Made by a program: the position numbers and the translations under genes
In this document: piece by piece, positions 1 through 9,079 of the stretch
How positions within the stretch are numbered: position 1 is the first letter of the stretch
How the letters are laid out: each line of letters begins with the position of its first letter
From: JAQGMJ01 sp036271855
Lineage (GTDB): Bacteria > Pseudomonadota > Gammaproteobacteria > Burkholderiales > JAEUOS01
Reading direction: 5' to 3'
Length of the DNA stretch: 13,872 nucleotides
Assembly: GCA_036271855.1 (NCBI GenBank)
Contig: DATAZV010000233.1
Coordinates: forward strand, 1-13,872
The notes under the pieces: model-generated
Told to the model about the DNA's origin: nothing
Seen by the model: only the letters and a program-made list of their open reading frames with translations
Databases searched by the model: none

Positions 1-1
1 T

Positions 2-906
2 ATTTTGCTGCCAGCCACCGCCCGGGCCGATCTTTACGCCTTCGTCGACGACGGCGGCCAGGTGCATTTTGCGCGTGAAATGCTGGACGACCGCTACCAG
101 GTGTTCATCAAGTGCGAAGCGCCGCCGCCGGCGCGGCTCTCGACCGAGCTCAAATACCTGGCGCCGACGGCGCGCCTGGAAGACCACATCATCTACAAGC
201 GCATCCAGAAGACGCCGAACGTGAAAAAGTTCGAGGCGCTGATCGCTACCGAGGCCAAGCGCCAGAAGCTCGACCCGGCGCTGGTGAAGGCGGTCATCGC
301 GGTCGAATCGGCGTATGATCCGGGCGCCGTTTCCTCCAAGGGCGCGATCGGGCTGATGCAACTGATCCCGCCCACCGCGGAGCGCTACGGCGTAAAAACA
401 ATCGCTGACCCGCAAGGCAACATTGGCGGGGGCACCCGTTACCTCAAAGACCTGATCACCATGTTCGACGGCGACCTCCCGCTGGTGCTTGCAGCCTACA
501 ATGCGGGAGAAGGCGCGGTGCGCCAGTACCGCAATACGATTCCGCCTTACCCCGAGACGCAGCAATACGTGCGCCTGGTGCTGCAGTTCTACGATTATTT
601 TTCCGGGCGCATGGCGCAGGTGAAGCACCTGGCCGGCGGGCGCATCCGCGTCACCCTGCGGCCGCGCACCGACCCGGCGGCGATTGCCGAGCAACTTTGC
701 GTCGCGCAACTGGAGCGCGACCCGCGGGTGCGGGCCATTGGCGTGCCCGGCTTGCTGATGACGCCTGCGCTGCCGACGGTGGGGCAGGCGCCGACTGGCC
801 CTGGGCCCGCCTCAGGCAAACCCGGGGCAGTCTCCGCGCCCGCGCCAGAGCAGCCTGCGGCGAAAGCCGGGGTTGCGCCGGCCAGCGCGATGGTGGAGTC
901 CGGGCC

Positions 907-910
<4 letters not shown>
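2..910 (+). CDS. Lytic transglycosylase, SLT domain (5' partial)
   Basis: Secreted murein lytic transglycosylase that cleaves the MurNAc-GlcNAc bond of peptidoglycan in the periplasm. The 5' end lies outside the window: the visible frame starts in the tail of a signal peptide (LPATARA, then DLYAF), so the TTG at 5 is not a trustworthy start. Counting from that TTG, residues 9-36 resemble a DUF4124-like segment (YAFVDDGGQVHF). The SLT domain runs from about 75 to 200, with the catalytic Glu101 in AVESAYDPGAVS, GLMQLIPPTAERYGV at 116-130 and AAYNAGEGAV at 163-172. These are the classic family-1 SLT motifs. The tail from about 255 is a Pro/Ala/Gly-rich low-complexity segment. The stop overlaps the parC start by four bases (GTGA), so translation of the two is probably coupled. 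From memory of betaproteobacterial genomes, parE often lies just upstream of this pair; that cannot be seen here. Confidence 0.9.
895..909 (+). promoter_or_regulatory. Ribosome binding site deciding the parC start
   Basis: GGAG at 895-898 sits eight bases before GTG at 907-909. This supports GTG 907 as the parC start rather than the longer open frame that begins at 697 inside the upstream gene. The site lies within the last codons of the transglycosylase gene. Confidence 0.6.
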
Positions 911-3438
<2,528 letters not shown>

Positions 3439-3489
3439 GGCGGCGCGGTCTGACTGAAAGCAGGCTCAAAAAAACGAACGGAGAACAAG

Positions 3490-4230
3490 ATGGCGCGCAA
3501 GCAATTGCCCAAGGCTTTGGTGTTCGATGTGTTCGGCACCTGCGTCGACTGGCATGGCACGATCATCCGCGACGGCCGCGTGCTGAACAAGGAGCGCGGC
3601 TGGGACATCGACTGGGAAGGCCTGGTCAATGCCTGGCGCGCCGCCTACAAGCCGAGCATGGACCAAGTGCGGACCGGCGCGGTGCCCTGGACCAGCCTGG
3701 ACAATTTGCATCTGGCTTCGCTGAAGGAATTACTGCCACGATTCATCGGCGCCACGCCCAAGCGTGCCATCAAGGCCGACGACCTTGAATACATCTCCAA
3801 AGCCTGGCATCGGCTGAAGGGCTGGCCCGACACGGTGCGCGGCCTCAAACAATTGAAAAGCAAGTTCATCATCGGTACGCTGTCGAACGGCAATGTCGGC
3901 TTGCTCACGCGCATGGCCAAGCATGCGGGCATGCCCTGGGACGTGATCTTTTCCTCCGACTGGGTGAACCACTACAAGCCGGACCCGGAGATGTACCTGT
4001 CGCCGGTGAACATGCTGAACCTCAAGGCCGAAGAAGTGATGCTGGTGGCCGCGCACAAGAGCGACCTCGATGGTGCCGCCAAGTGCGGTTTGCAGACCGC
4101 ATTCATCATCCGTCCGCTGGAATACGGCAAGCCGCATTTCGACGCCGGCAAGTACGACAGCAAGTTTGAGAAGCGTTTCGACTACAACGCCAAGAATTTC
4201 ACCGAGCTGGCGGACAAGCTCGGCTGCTGA
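3490..4230 (+). CDS. HAD-family hydrolase, haloacid dehalogenase type II-like
   Basis: Cytoplasmic HAD-superfamily hydrolase of 246 residues, closest by motif to type II L-2-haloacid dehalogenases, which replace a C2 halogen with hydroxyl through an aspartyl ester. Motif I is VFDVFGT with nucleophile Asp13. Motif II is TLSNGN at 130-135 with Ser132. The Lys motif is YKPDPEMYL at 162-170 with Lys163. Motif III is AAHKSDLDGAAKCGL at 187-201 with Asp192. The cap lies between about 20 and 115. The length is normal for the family. GGAGAA at 3480-3485 precedes ATG 3490 at good spacing. It follows parC after 51 bases on the same strand and may be co-transcribed with it. Actual halogenated substrates are not shown by sequence; many such proteins are general phosphatases or have unknown substrates. 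The gene converges with the Bug receptor gene only 15 bases away. Confidence 0.88.
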   Translation: MARKQLPKALVFDVFGTCVDWHGTIIRDGRVLNKERGWDIDWEGLVNAWRAAYKPSMDQVRTGAVPWTSLDNLHLASLKELLPRFIGATPKRAIKADDLEYISKAWHRLKGWPDTVRGLKQLKSKFIIGTLSNGNVGLLTRMAKHAGMPWDVIFSSDWVNHYKPDPEMYLSPVNMLNLKAEEVMLVAAHKSDLDGAAKCGLQTAFIIRPLEYGKPHFDAGKYDSKFEKRFDYNAKNFTELADKLGC

Positions 4231-4245
4231 GACGCCGGCCGCCCT

Positions 4246-5244
4246 TTAGTCGATCTTGACGTTGAACTGGCGGATCAGTTTGGCCCAGCGCGTGTTCTCG
4301 CGCGCGATCAATTCGCCGAATTCTTTCGGCCCGGCGCCGACCGGTTCGGTCATCGCCGCCTGCAATCTCTCGGCGACCTCGGGCACCTTGAGCCCGGCCG
4401 CGGTGGCCTGGTAGATGCGCTCTACCGCTTCCTGCGGCGAGCCCTTGGGCAGCATCAGGCCCATCCAGGAAGTGAATTCGTAGTCTTTCACGCCGCTCTC
4501 GGCCACGGTGGGTACGTTGGGCAGGGCGGAGGCGCGCTTCGCACCTGTCACCGCCAGCGCCTTCAGCTTGCCGGCCTTGATCTGCGGCAGGGCGGCTAAG
4601 GGGAAGGCCACCACGCTGCTGATGTCGCCGCCGATGGTGGCGATGATGGCCGGGCCGCCGCCGCGAAAGGGCACATGGGTGATGTCCACCCTGGCCATGG
4701 TCTTGAGCATTTCACCGGCAAGGTGGTTGGCGCTGCCGTTGCCGGCGGTGCCGTAGGTGTACTTGCCCGGCTCCTTGCGCGCCAGGGCAAGGAATTCGGC
4801 CAGGTTGCCGGCGGGAATGGACGGGTTGCAGGCGATCACCAGGTTGATCGAGGTCATCCAGCACACCGGCACGAAGTCCTCGACCTTGTAGCCCGGGTTG
4901 GGGTAGAGGTGGGGATTGAAGGCCATCGTCCCCTGGTTGACGAAGCCGACGCTATAGCCGTCGGGTGCCGCCTTGGCGGCCAGCGCGGTGCCGATATTAC
5001 CGCCGGCGCCGCCGCGGTTGTCGATGATCACGCTCTGGCCCAACACTTCCTGCATTTTCGGCTGCAGCGAGCGGCACAGCGCGTCGGCGTCGCCGCCGGC
5101 CGGCTGCGAGACGATGATAGTTACGGGCTTCACTGGAAACCGCGACTGTGCATGGCCGATCAGCGGCACGCCCAGGGGCAAGCCGGCAGCACCTGCGCCC
5201 AGAGCCTGAACCAGCCTTCTCCTGCGGATTTCACGTGGGTGCAT
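4246..5244 (-). CDS. Bug/TctC-family periplasmic substrate-binding protein
   Basis: Periplasmic solute receptor of the Bug (TctC) family, which binds carboxylates such as citrate-like acids, amino acids or aromatic acids for tripartite tricarboxylate transporters. The product is 332 residues. Residues 1-33 form a signal peptide with an arginine-rich start (REIRRRRLVQALGAG) that could be Tat-type, with likely cleavage after HAQ. The mature part shows PVTIIVSQPAGGDADALCR (near 40-58), VIIDNRGGAGGNIGT (72-86) and AKAAPDGYSVGF (90-101), then THVPFRGGGPAI and PNVPTVAESG, all typical of the family. GGAG eight to eleven bases upstream on the minus strand supports ATG at 5244. No membrane components (TctA/TctB) are nearby, so this is an orphan receptor, as is common in Burkholderiales. 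It is divergent from the lactonase/isomerase unit, which may handle the same ligand; the ligand itself cannot be read from sequence. Confidence 0.93.
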   Translation of the reverse strand: MHPREIRRRRLVQALGAGAAGLPLGVPLIGHAQSRFPVKPVTIIVSQPAGGDADALCRSLQPKMQEVLGQSVIIDNRGGAGGNIGTALAAKAAPDGYSVGFVNQGTMAFNPHLYPNPGYKVEDFVPVCWMTSINLVIACNPSIPAGNLAEFLALARKEPGKYTYGTAGNGSANHLAGEMLKTMARVDITHVPFRGGGPAIIATIGGDISSVVAFPLAALPQIKAGKLKALAVTGAKRASALPNVPTVAESGVKDYEFTSWMGLMLPKGSPQEAVERIYQATAAGLKVPEVAERLQAAMTEPVGAGPKEFGELIARENTRWAKLIRQFNVKID

Positions 5245-5357
5245 TTGTCTCTCCCGGTCGATGGATTGTTTGTCGCATGTTTCCCATAATCATAATTGCA
5301 AACCGTTGCGCCTAAAATGGCGCCTTTCGCATCAGCCGGATCAGCATCCCTACTCTC
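5245..5357. promoter_or_regulatory. Divergent promoter region, receptor versus lactonase
   Basis: This short AT-richer region separates two divergent genes. On the plus strand, TTGTCG (5270-5275) and TAATTG (5293-5298) are spaced by 17 bases and could form a sigma-70 promoter. TAAAAT at 5313-5318 is another -10-like hexamer without a good -35. On the minus strand, TATGAT (5294-5289) could serve as a -10 for the receptor gene, with only a poor -35. A small inverted repeat GCAA-accg-TTGC lies near 5298. ATCAGC occurs twice near 5331-5346. No operator is convincing. Confidence 0.4.
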
Positions 5358-6413
5358 ATGTCGGCACAAAAAACCACCCTGGCCTACGTCGGCTGCTACA
5401 CCACGCAAAAGCGCAGCGGGCGCGGCAAGGGCATAAATGTCTATCGCGTCGGCGGCGACGGCGCGTGGACGCACGAGCAACTCGCACAGGCGCCGGACAA
5501 TCCCTCCTTCCTGCAGGTGGATGGGCTGCGCAACCGCCTGTACGCCGTGCATGGCGACGGCGGCCAGATCAGCACCTACGCCATCGGTGCGAACGGCCAT
5601 CTTGAATCCTTGGGCGAGAATTCCGTGGAAGGAACCAATCCGGTGCACCTCACGCCGACGCCGGACGGGCGCTGGATGATCGTGGCGGATTACGCCAGCG
5701 GCAATGTCGTCTCGCTGCCTATCGCGAACGACGGCACGCTGGGCGCGGTTGCCGGCAATCTCGCCCCGCCCGGCGCGCGCGGGCCGCATCCGACGCAGCA
5801 AAAGGGTTCGCATCCGCACATGACGCACTACGATCGTTCGGGGCGCTGGCTGCTGGTGCCGGACAAGGGGTATGACCGCGTGTTCACCCTCAAGGTGGAC
5901 CTGCAGAGCGGCGCGCTGTCAGTGGTCTCCAGCATGGCGACGCGCCCGGCGGCCGGGCCGCGTCACCTCGCGTTTCATCCGATGCGGCCCTGGGTCTACC
6001 TGGTCGGCGAACTGGATGCCACGCTGATCGTCTGCCGCTTCGACGCCGCCACCGGCACGCTCACCACCGATCAGGTGATCGATTCGATGCCGGCGGATTA
6101 CACCGGCGAGAAAAGCTGCGCAGGCATCGCGGTGTCGCCGGACGGCACGCGCGTCTACATGTCGAATCGGCCGGACCATAGCATTTCCGTATTCGCCGTC
6201 GACCTCGAGACCGGCGACGTAAAGCTGGAAACCCGGCTGCCCAGCGGCGGTGAAAAGCCGCGCTTCATTTCCCTTGGCCAGGGCGGGAAATCACTACTGG
6301 TGGCCAACGAAGCCGGTGACAATATTCTCGAACTTCCGCTTGCTGGCGGCGCGCCTCATTTGCGCGCGACGACCGGCAGCCCGGTATGCATTGTGTTCAA
6401 GGAGATCGCATGA
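5358..6413 (+). CDS. Lactonase family protein, seven-bladed beta-propeller
   Basis: Cytoplasmic lactonase-family protein of 351 residues with no signal peptide. The family includes bacterial 6-phosphogluconolactonase (Pgl/YbhE) and fungal 3-carboxymuconate lactonising enzymes; both act on lactone rings of sugar or muconate acids. Blade motifs are visible in order: AYVGCYTTQKRSGRGKGINV (9-28), HLTPTPDGRWMIVADYASGNV (98-117), SHPHMTHYDRSGRWLLVPDKG (151-171), RHLAFHPMRPWVYLVGELD (202-220), AGIAVSPDGTRVYMSNRPDHS (255-275) and PRFISLGQGGKSLLVANEAGD (301-321), ending TGSPVCIVF. ATG 5358 has no clear Shine-Dalgarno, but the MSAQKTTLAYVG start fits the family. The stop overlaps the next gene by ATGA, so the pair is co-translated. 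That partner argues for a dedicated catabolic lactone rather than the pentose phosphate pathway; this is inference. Confidence 0.88.
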   Translation: MSAQKTTLAYVGCYTTQKRSGRGKGINVYRVGGDGAWTHEQLAQAPDNPSFLQVDGLRNRLYAVHGDGGQISTYAIGANGHLESLGENSVEGTNPVHLTPTPDGRWMIVADYASGNVVSLPIANDGTLGAVAGNLAPPGARGPHPTQQKGSHPHMTHYDRSGRWLLVPDKGYDRVFTLKVDLQSGALSVVSSMATRPAAGPRHLAFHPMRPWVYLVGELDATLIVCRFDAATGTLTTDQVIDSMPADYTGEKSCAGIAVSPDGTRVYMSNRPDHSISVFAVDLETGDVKLETRLPSGGEKPRFISLGQGGKSLLVANEAGDNILELPLAGGAPHLRATTGSPVCIVFKEIA

Positions 6414-7594
6414 GCAAGTTCGTCAAACAGGTCGCGGTGCGCGCCACCTACATGCGCGGCGGCACCAGCAAGGGCGTGTTTTTCACGCCGGAAGACATGC
6501 CCGAGGCCACGCGGTTGCCGGGTGCCGCGCGCGATGCCTTTTTGCGTCGCGTGATCGGCAGTCCCGACCCCTATGGCAAGCAGATCGACGGCATGGGTGC
6601 CGCCACCTCCAGCACCAGCAAGACGGTGATCATCAGCAAGAGCACGCGGCCGGACTGCGATGTGGACTACCTGTTCGGCCAGGTCGCCATCGACGCGCCG
6701 CTGGTGGACTGGGGCGGCAACTGCGGCAACCTCACTTCCGCCGTCGGCCCCTTTGCGATCCGCCGCGGCCTGGTGGCCGCGCCGCGCGACGGCGACGCGG
6801 TGGTGCGCATCTGGCAGGCGAACATCGGCAAGAAAATCATCGCCCATGTGCCGATGGAGGATGGCGAGGTAGTGGAGCTGGGCGATTTCGAACTCGATGG
6901 CGTTACGTTTCCCGCGGCTGAAGTCAAGCTGGAGTTCCTCGACCCCGGTGCCGACGAAGACAGTGCGGGCGGCGCCATGTTTCCCACCGGCAACACCATC
7001 GACCGCCTGCAGATACCGGGCATCGGCGAAGTGGAAACGACGCTGATCAACGCCGGCAACCCCACCGTGTTCATCGACGCAGCGCGCCTGGGCCTGAAAG
7101 GCACCGAGACCCAGGATGAGGTCAACGGTAATCCGGAACTGCTGAGGACGCTGGAAACCATCCGCGCCCATGCCACGGTCGCCATGGGTTTGGCCGCCAC
7201 CCCGCAGGAGGCAAGCGAAAAGCACCAGCATGTGCCGAAAATCGCCTTCGCCGCCGCCCCCGCCAGCTACCGGGTCTCCAGCGGCAAGACCCTCGAAGCC
7301 AGCGACATGGAGATCATCGTGCGCATCATGTCGATGGGCAAACTGCATCACGCGATGACCGGCACCGGCGCGGTGGCGATCGCGGTCGCCTGCGCGATCC
7401 CCGGCACCATCCTGCGGCGCATCCTCGGGGACAAACAGCCGCAGCGCGTGCGCTTCGGCCACACGGCCGGCACCCTTTCGGTCGGCGCCGAAGCGAAGCA
7501 GATCGACGGCGAGTGGAAAGTCACCAAGGCGCTGATGAGCCGCAGTGCACGGCGCCTGATGGAAGGCGTGGTGCTGGTGCCGGAGAACCGCTAG
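6410..7594 (+). CDS. PrpF-family isomerase (methylaconitate/oxalomesaconate type)
   Basis: Cytoplasmic isomerase of the PrpF family, 394 residues, the usual length. Known members are 2-methylaconitate cis-trans isomerase (PrpF, with AcnD in the methylcitrate cycle) and 4-oxalomesaconate tautomerase (GalD, gallate pathway). Both move a double bond in an unsaturated tricarboxylate by proton abstraction. Motifs: RGGTSKGVFF at 16-25, ATSSTSKTVIISKS at 65-78 with Lys71, and DWGGNCGNLTSAVGPFAI at 100-117 with Cys105. Lys71 and Cys105 match the Lys and Cys reported as important in PrpF. The family is made of two related halves. AAGGAGA at 6399-6405 sets ATG 6410; an in-frame ATG at 6386 lies inside the lactonase gene and lacks a site. 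acnD and prpC are not in the window, so I do not assign prpF. The substrate is unknown. Confidence 0.9.
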   Translation: MSKFVKQVAVRATYMRGGTSKGVFFTPEDMPEATRLPGAARDAFLRRVIGSPDPYGKQIDGMGAATSSTSKTVIISKSTRPDCDVDYLFGQVAIDAPLVDWGGNCGNLTSAVGPFAIRRGLVAAPRDGDAVVRIWQANIGKKIIAHVPMEDGEVVELGDFELDGVTFPAAEVKLEFLDPGADEDSAGGAMFPTGNTIDRLQIPGIGEVETTLINAGNPTVFIDAARLGLKGTETQDEVNGNPELLRTLETIRAHATVAMGLAATPQEASEKHQHVPKIAFAAAPASYRVSSGKTLEASDMEIIVRIMSMGKLHHAMTGTGAVAIAVACAIPGTILRRILGDKQPQRVRFGHTAGTLSVGAEAKQIDGEWKVTKALMSRSARRLMEGVVLVPENR

Positions 7595-7612
7595 CGAAGG
7601 CGGCTTGCGCTA
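7592..7612 (+). other. Hairpin over the stop codon of the PrpF-family gene
   Basis: TAGCGAAG (7592-7599) pairs with CTTGCGCTA (7604-7612), leaving one bulged G and a four-base GCGG loop. The stem starts with the stop codon itself. It is followed by AACTTCCC rather than a T-run, so it is a weak terminator at best and may instead stabilise the mRNA 3' end. Confidence 0.35.
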
Positions 7613-7657
7613 AACTTCCCGCGTCCCGTCCCTTTCATTCCTTTCAGGAGCGCGAGC

Positions 7658-7951
7658 ATGGCAACCAAGGCAAAGAAGGCCCCGGCGAAAAAGCCGGCAG
7701 CGAAAAAGGCAGCGGCCAGGAAGGCCGCGCCCAAGCGCATCCAGGAAAAGCACTACCTGCCGCCCTGGGTGGTGATCGGCAAGACCATCAAGGCCGCCAT
7801 CGTCGGTGTCGATCCGGAGTTCAAGCTTTATACGGTGGCCTACTTCGATGCCCCGTCCGGCTGGGTGCAACTGGGCTTCAACAGCGAAGGCATGGCGGCG
7901 AACCGCCGTACCCACTACAACAATATCGTGATCGAATCGGCCGGCAACTGA
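7658..7951 (+). CDS. Small protein with H1-like Lys/Ala tail and unknown domain
   Basis: I do not recognise the globular part of this 97-residue protein. Residues 2-27 are a basic low-complexity tail made of AKKA, PAKK and AARK units, with eleven Lys/Arg in the first 27 residues. This resembles the histone-H1-like tails of some bacterial nucleoid-associated proteins. Residues 30-97 look folded, with aromatic and beta-rich sequence: HYLPPWVVIGKTIKAAIVGV, FKLYTVAYFDAPSGWVQLGF, then RRTHYNNIVIE. AGGAG at 7646-7650 lies seven bases before ATG 7658, and codon use matches the neighbours, so the gene looks real. The tail suggests nucleic-acid binding, but the sequence does not prove it. It sits 63 bases behind the PrpF-family gene on the same strand and converges on the amidinohydrolase gene 18 bases away. 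Confidence 0.8.
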   Translation: MATKAKKAPAKKPAAKKAAARKAAPKRIQEKHYLPPWVVIGKTIKAAIVGVDPEFKLYTVAYFDAPSGWVQLGFNSEGMAANRRTHYNNIVIESAGN

Positions 7952-7964
7952 GCCTGGCCGGTTT
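7941..7964 (+). terminator. Weak hairpin after the basic-tailed gene
   Basis: CCGGC (7941-7945) pairs with GCCGG (7957-7961), extended outward by G-T wobble, with an eleven-base loop and followed by TTT. It spans the stop codon. The stem is short, so this is only a candidate terminator between two convergent genes. Confidence 0.25.
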
Positions 7965-7969
7965 GTGCA

Positions 7970-8821
7970 CTAGGCCGCGGCCAAGTTGAGCCGCAGGGTC
8001 ATGCAGAACGCACCGCCGCCGGAGAGCACGAAGGGGGCGAGGTCGACTTCGCTCACCATGTAGCCGCGCCCCGTCAGTTCGGCGCGCAGATGGTCAGTGG
8101 TGCGGTTCATCACGATGCTTCGCCCGACACAGACGGCGTTGACGCTGAAATGGCGCAGGTCGTCTTCGCTGGCCTCGATGCGCAATTCCGGCGGCACGCG
8201 CTGGTGCAGGGTGCGCAACGACTCCGCGCTCAAGGCCGGCGGAAAGTAGAGGATCTCGCCGCCGCTCAACGGGCAAAAGCCGACATCGAGGTGGTAACAG
8301 CGGTCCGACACCAGTTCCAGGGGCACGATCTCGCGGCCGAAAAACGCCGCCATGACGTCGATTGCCTCGCGGCTGGAGCGTGGGCCGTAGCCGCCCCAGA
8401 AATGGCCGCGTGCCGGGTCCCAGATGCAGTCGCCCGCACCTTCCTGAAAGCAGCCAGCTGGCAGTTGCGCCACTTCGGTAAGGATGCCGCGTTCGCGCAG
8501 GTCTTCGAAGATCGCGAGGAAATGCGCCTCTTCGCCCTGGCGCTGCGGATGGCGAAAGCGGGCGACGATGGCGCGGCCGTCCAGCACCACGGCGGCGTTG
8601 GCGGGAAACACCATGTCCGGCAATCCCGGCGCGCCGGGCGCCACCTCCAGGTCGCAGCCGGCTCCCTGCAGGGCCACGCACAGGTCCTCGAAGGAGCGCC
8701 GCGCGGCGCGGCGCATGCCGTGCGGGTCGCGCGCCCATTCGCCTGGTTGCATCCAGGGGTTGATTGCGTAGGAAACGTCGAAATGCGCGGGATCGACGGT
8801 GAGCAGCAGCGGAGCGGGCAT
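7970..8821 (-). CDS. DDAH/arginine-deiminase-like amidinohydrolase
   Basis: Cytoplasmic member of the amidinotransferase/guanidine-modifying superfamily, 283 residues, which hydrolyses or transfers amidino groups of arginine-like substrates through a Cys-His-acid triad. In order: NPWMQP at 21-26, PDMVFPANAAVV at 68-79, FQEGAGDCIWD at 125-135 (acidic residues Glu127 and Asp131), GGYGPRSSREA at 143-153, CYHLDVGFCPL at 175-185 (His177, Asp179) and SGGGAFCMTLRL at 267-278 (nucleophile Cys273). All catalytic positions are present, so it should be active. The motif set is closer to dimethylarginine dimethylaminohydrolase and related ctlX-like proteins than to classic ArcA. AGGA at 8832-8829 is seven bases from ATG 8821. 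No arginine operon genes are nearby. Substrate (dimethylarginine, arginine or other) is undecided. Confidence 0.85.
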   Translation of the reverse strand: MPAPLLLTVDPAHFDVSYAINPWMQPGEWARDPHGMRRAARRSFEDLCVALQGAGCDLEVAPGAPGLPDMVFPANAAVVLDGRAIVARFRHPQRQGEEAHFLAIFEDLRERGILTEVAQLPAGCFQEGAGDCIWDPARGHFWGGYGPRSSREAIDVMAAFFGREIVPLELVSDRCYHLDVGFCPLSGGEILYFPPALSAESLRTLHQRVPPELRIEASEDDLRHFSVNAVCVGRSIVMNRTTDHLRAELTGRGYMVSEVDLAPFVLSGGGAFCMTLRLNLAAA

Positions 8822-9079
8822 GGGCGATTCCTGGAAGGCTGCGACGGCTTGAGCTTAGCGTAAGGCGGACGCTGACGGGCGCGGCATCTGCTTTTGCGCC
8901 ACATTGGCGAACTTTTTTGCCGGCGGCGCTGCCGCGAGCGTCCGGCGGCGTGTGGTTTGTGGCAAAATCCGCCCCCCGGCCCGCGGCGGCCATGCCAGCG
9001 CGCCCGGTGCTTCCGCCGGCGCTGCTTCGCGCGTCATTTCCCCGCTTACTGTCCTTTTCACGCACTGCCCGGCCCGCGC
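8822..9079. promoter_or_regulatory. Divergent intergenic region, amidinohydrolase versus Hsp70-like
   Basis: These 258 bases hold no gene that I support. A stem TTAGCGT (8855-8861) with ACGCTGA (8869-8875), loop of seven, lies just upstream of the amidinohydrolase gene and could be an operator or leader hairpin. GGCAAAATCC near 8961-8970 contains CAAAAT, a possible -10 for the Hsp70-like gene, without a clear -35. The part from 8970 to 9079 would be a leader of roughly 100 bases. No strong ribosome binding site precedes ATG 9080. Confidence 0.35.
8894..8918 (+). terminator. Terminator-like hairpin with T-run in the divergent region
   Basis: CGCCA (8897-8901) pairs with TGGCG (8905-8909) across a three-base loop. 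TT/AA pairs extend the stem around a bulged G. Six T follow at 8913-8918. On the plus strand this looks like a short intrinsic terminator, yet no plus-strand gene ends here. It could be an attenuator of the Hsp70-like leader if transcription starts upstream, or chance. Confidence 0.3.

Noticed and set aside
697..906. Upstream extension of the parC reading frame to 697
   Set aside because: It overlaps the transglycosylase gene throughout, has low-complexity Arg/Ala content and no family similarity; GTG 907 with GGAG is better.
4208..4247. Hairpin GGCGG/CCGCC with inner CGGC/GCCG between the HAD and receptor genes as a terminator
   Set aside because: The outer loop is about 25 bases, the arms are short and only CTTT follows; too weak to call.
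5358..6413. Assignment of the lactonase as pgl of the pentose phosphate pathway
   Set aside because: No zwf or edd-type neighbours and co-translation with a PrpF-family isomerase; family-level naming is safer.
7611..7616. TAAACT as a -10 promoter element for the basic-tailed gene
   Set aside because: No acceptable -35 at 16-18 bases and it lies at the edge of a hairpin.
8894..9079. N-terminal extension of the Hsp70-like protein from TTG 8894
   Set aside because: The extra 62 residues are Arg/Cys-rich shadow sequence, and the family begins at MFIGIDFGTSNS (ATG 9080).
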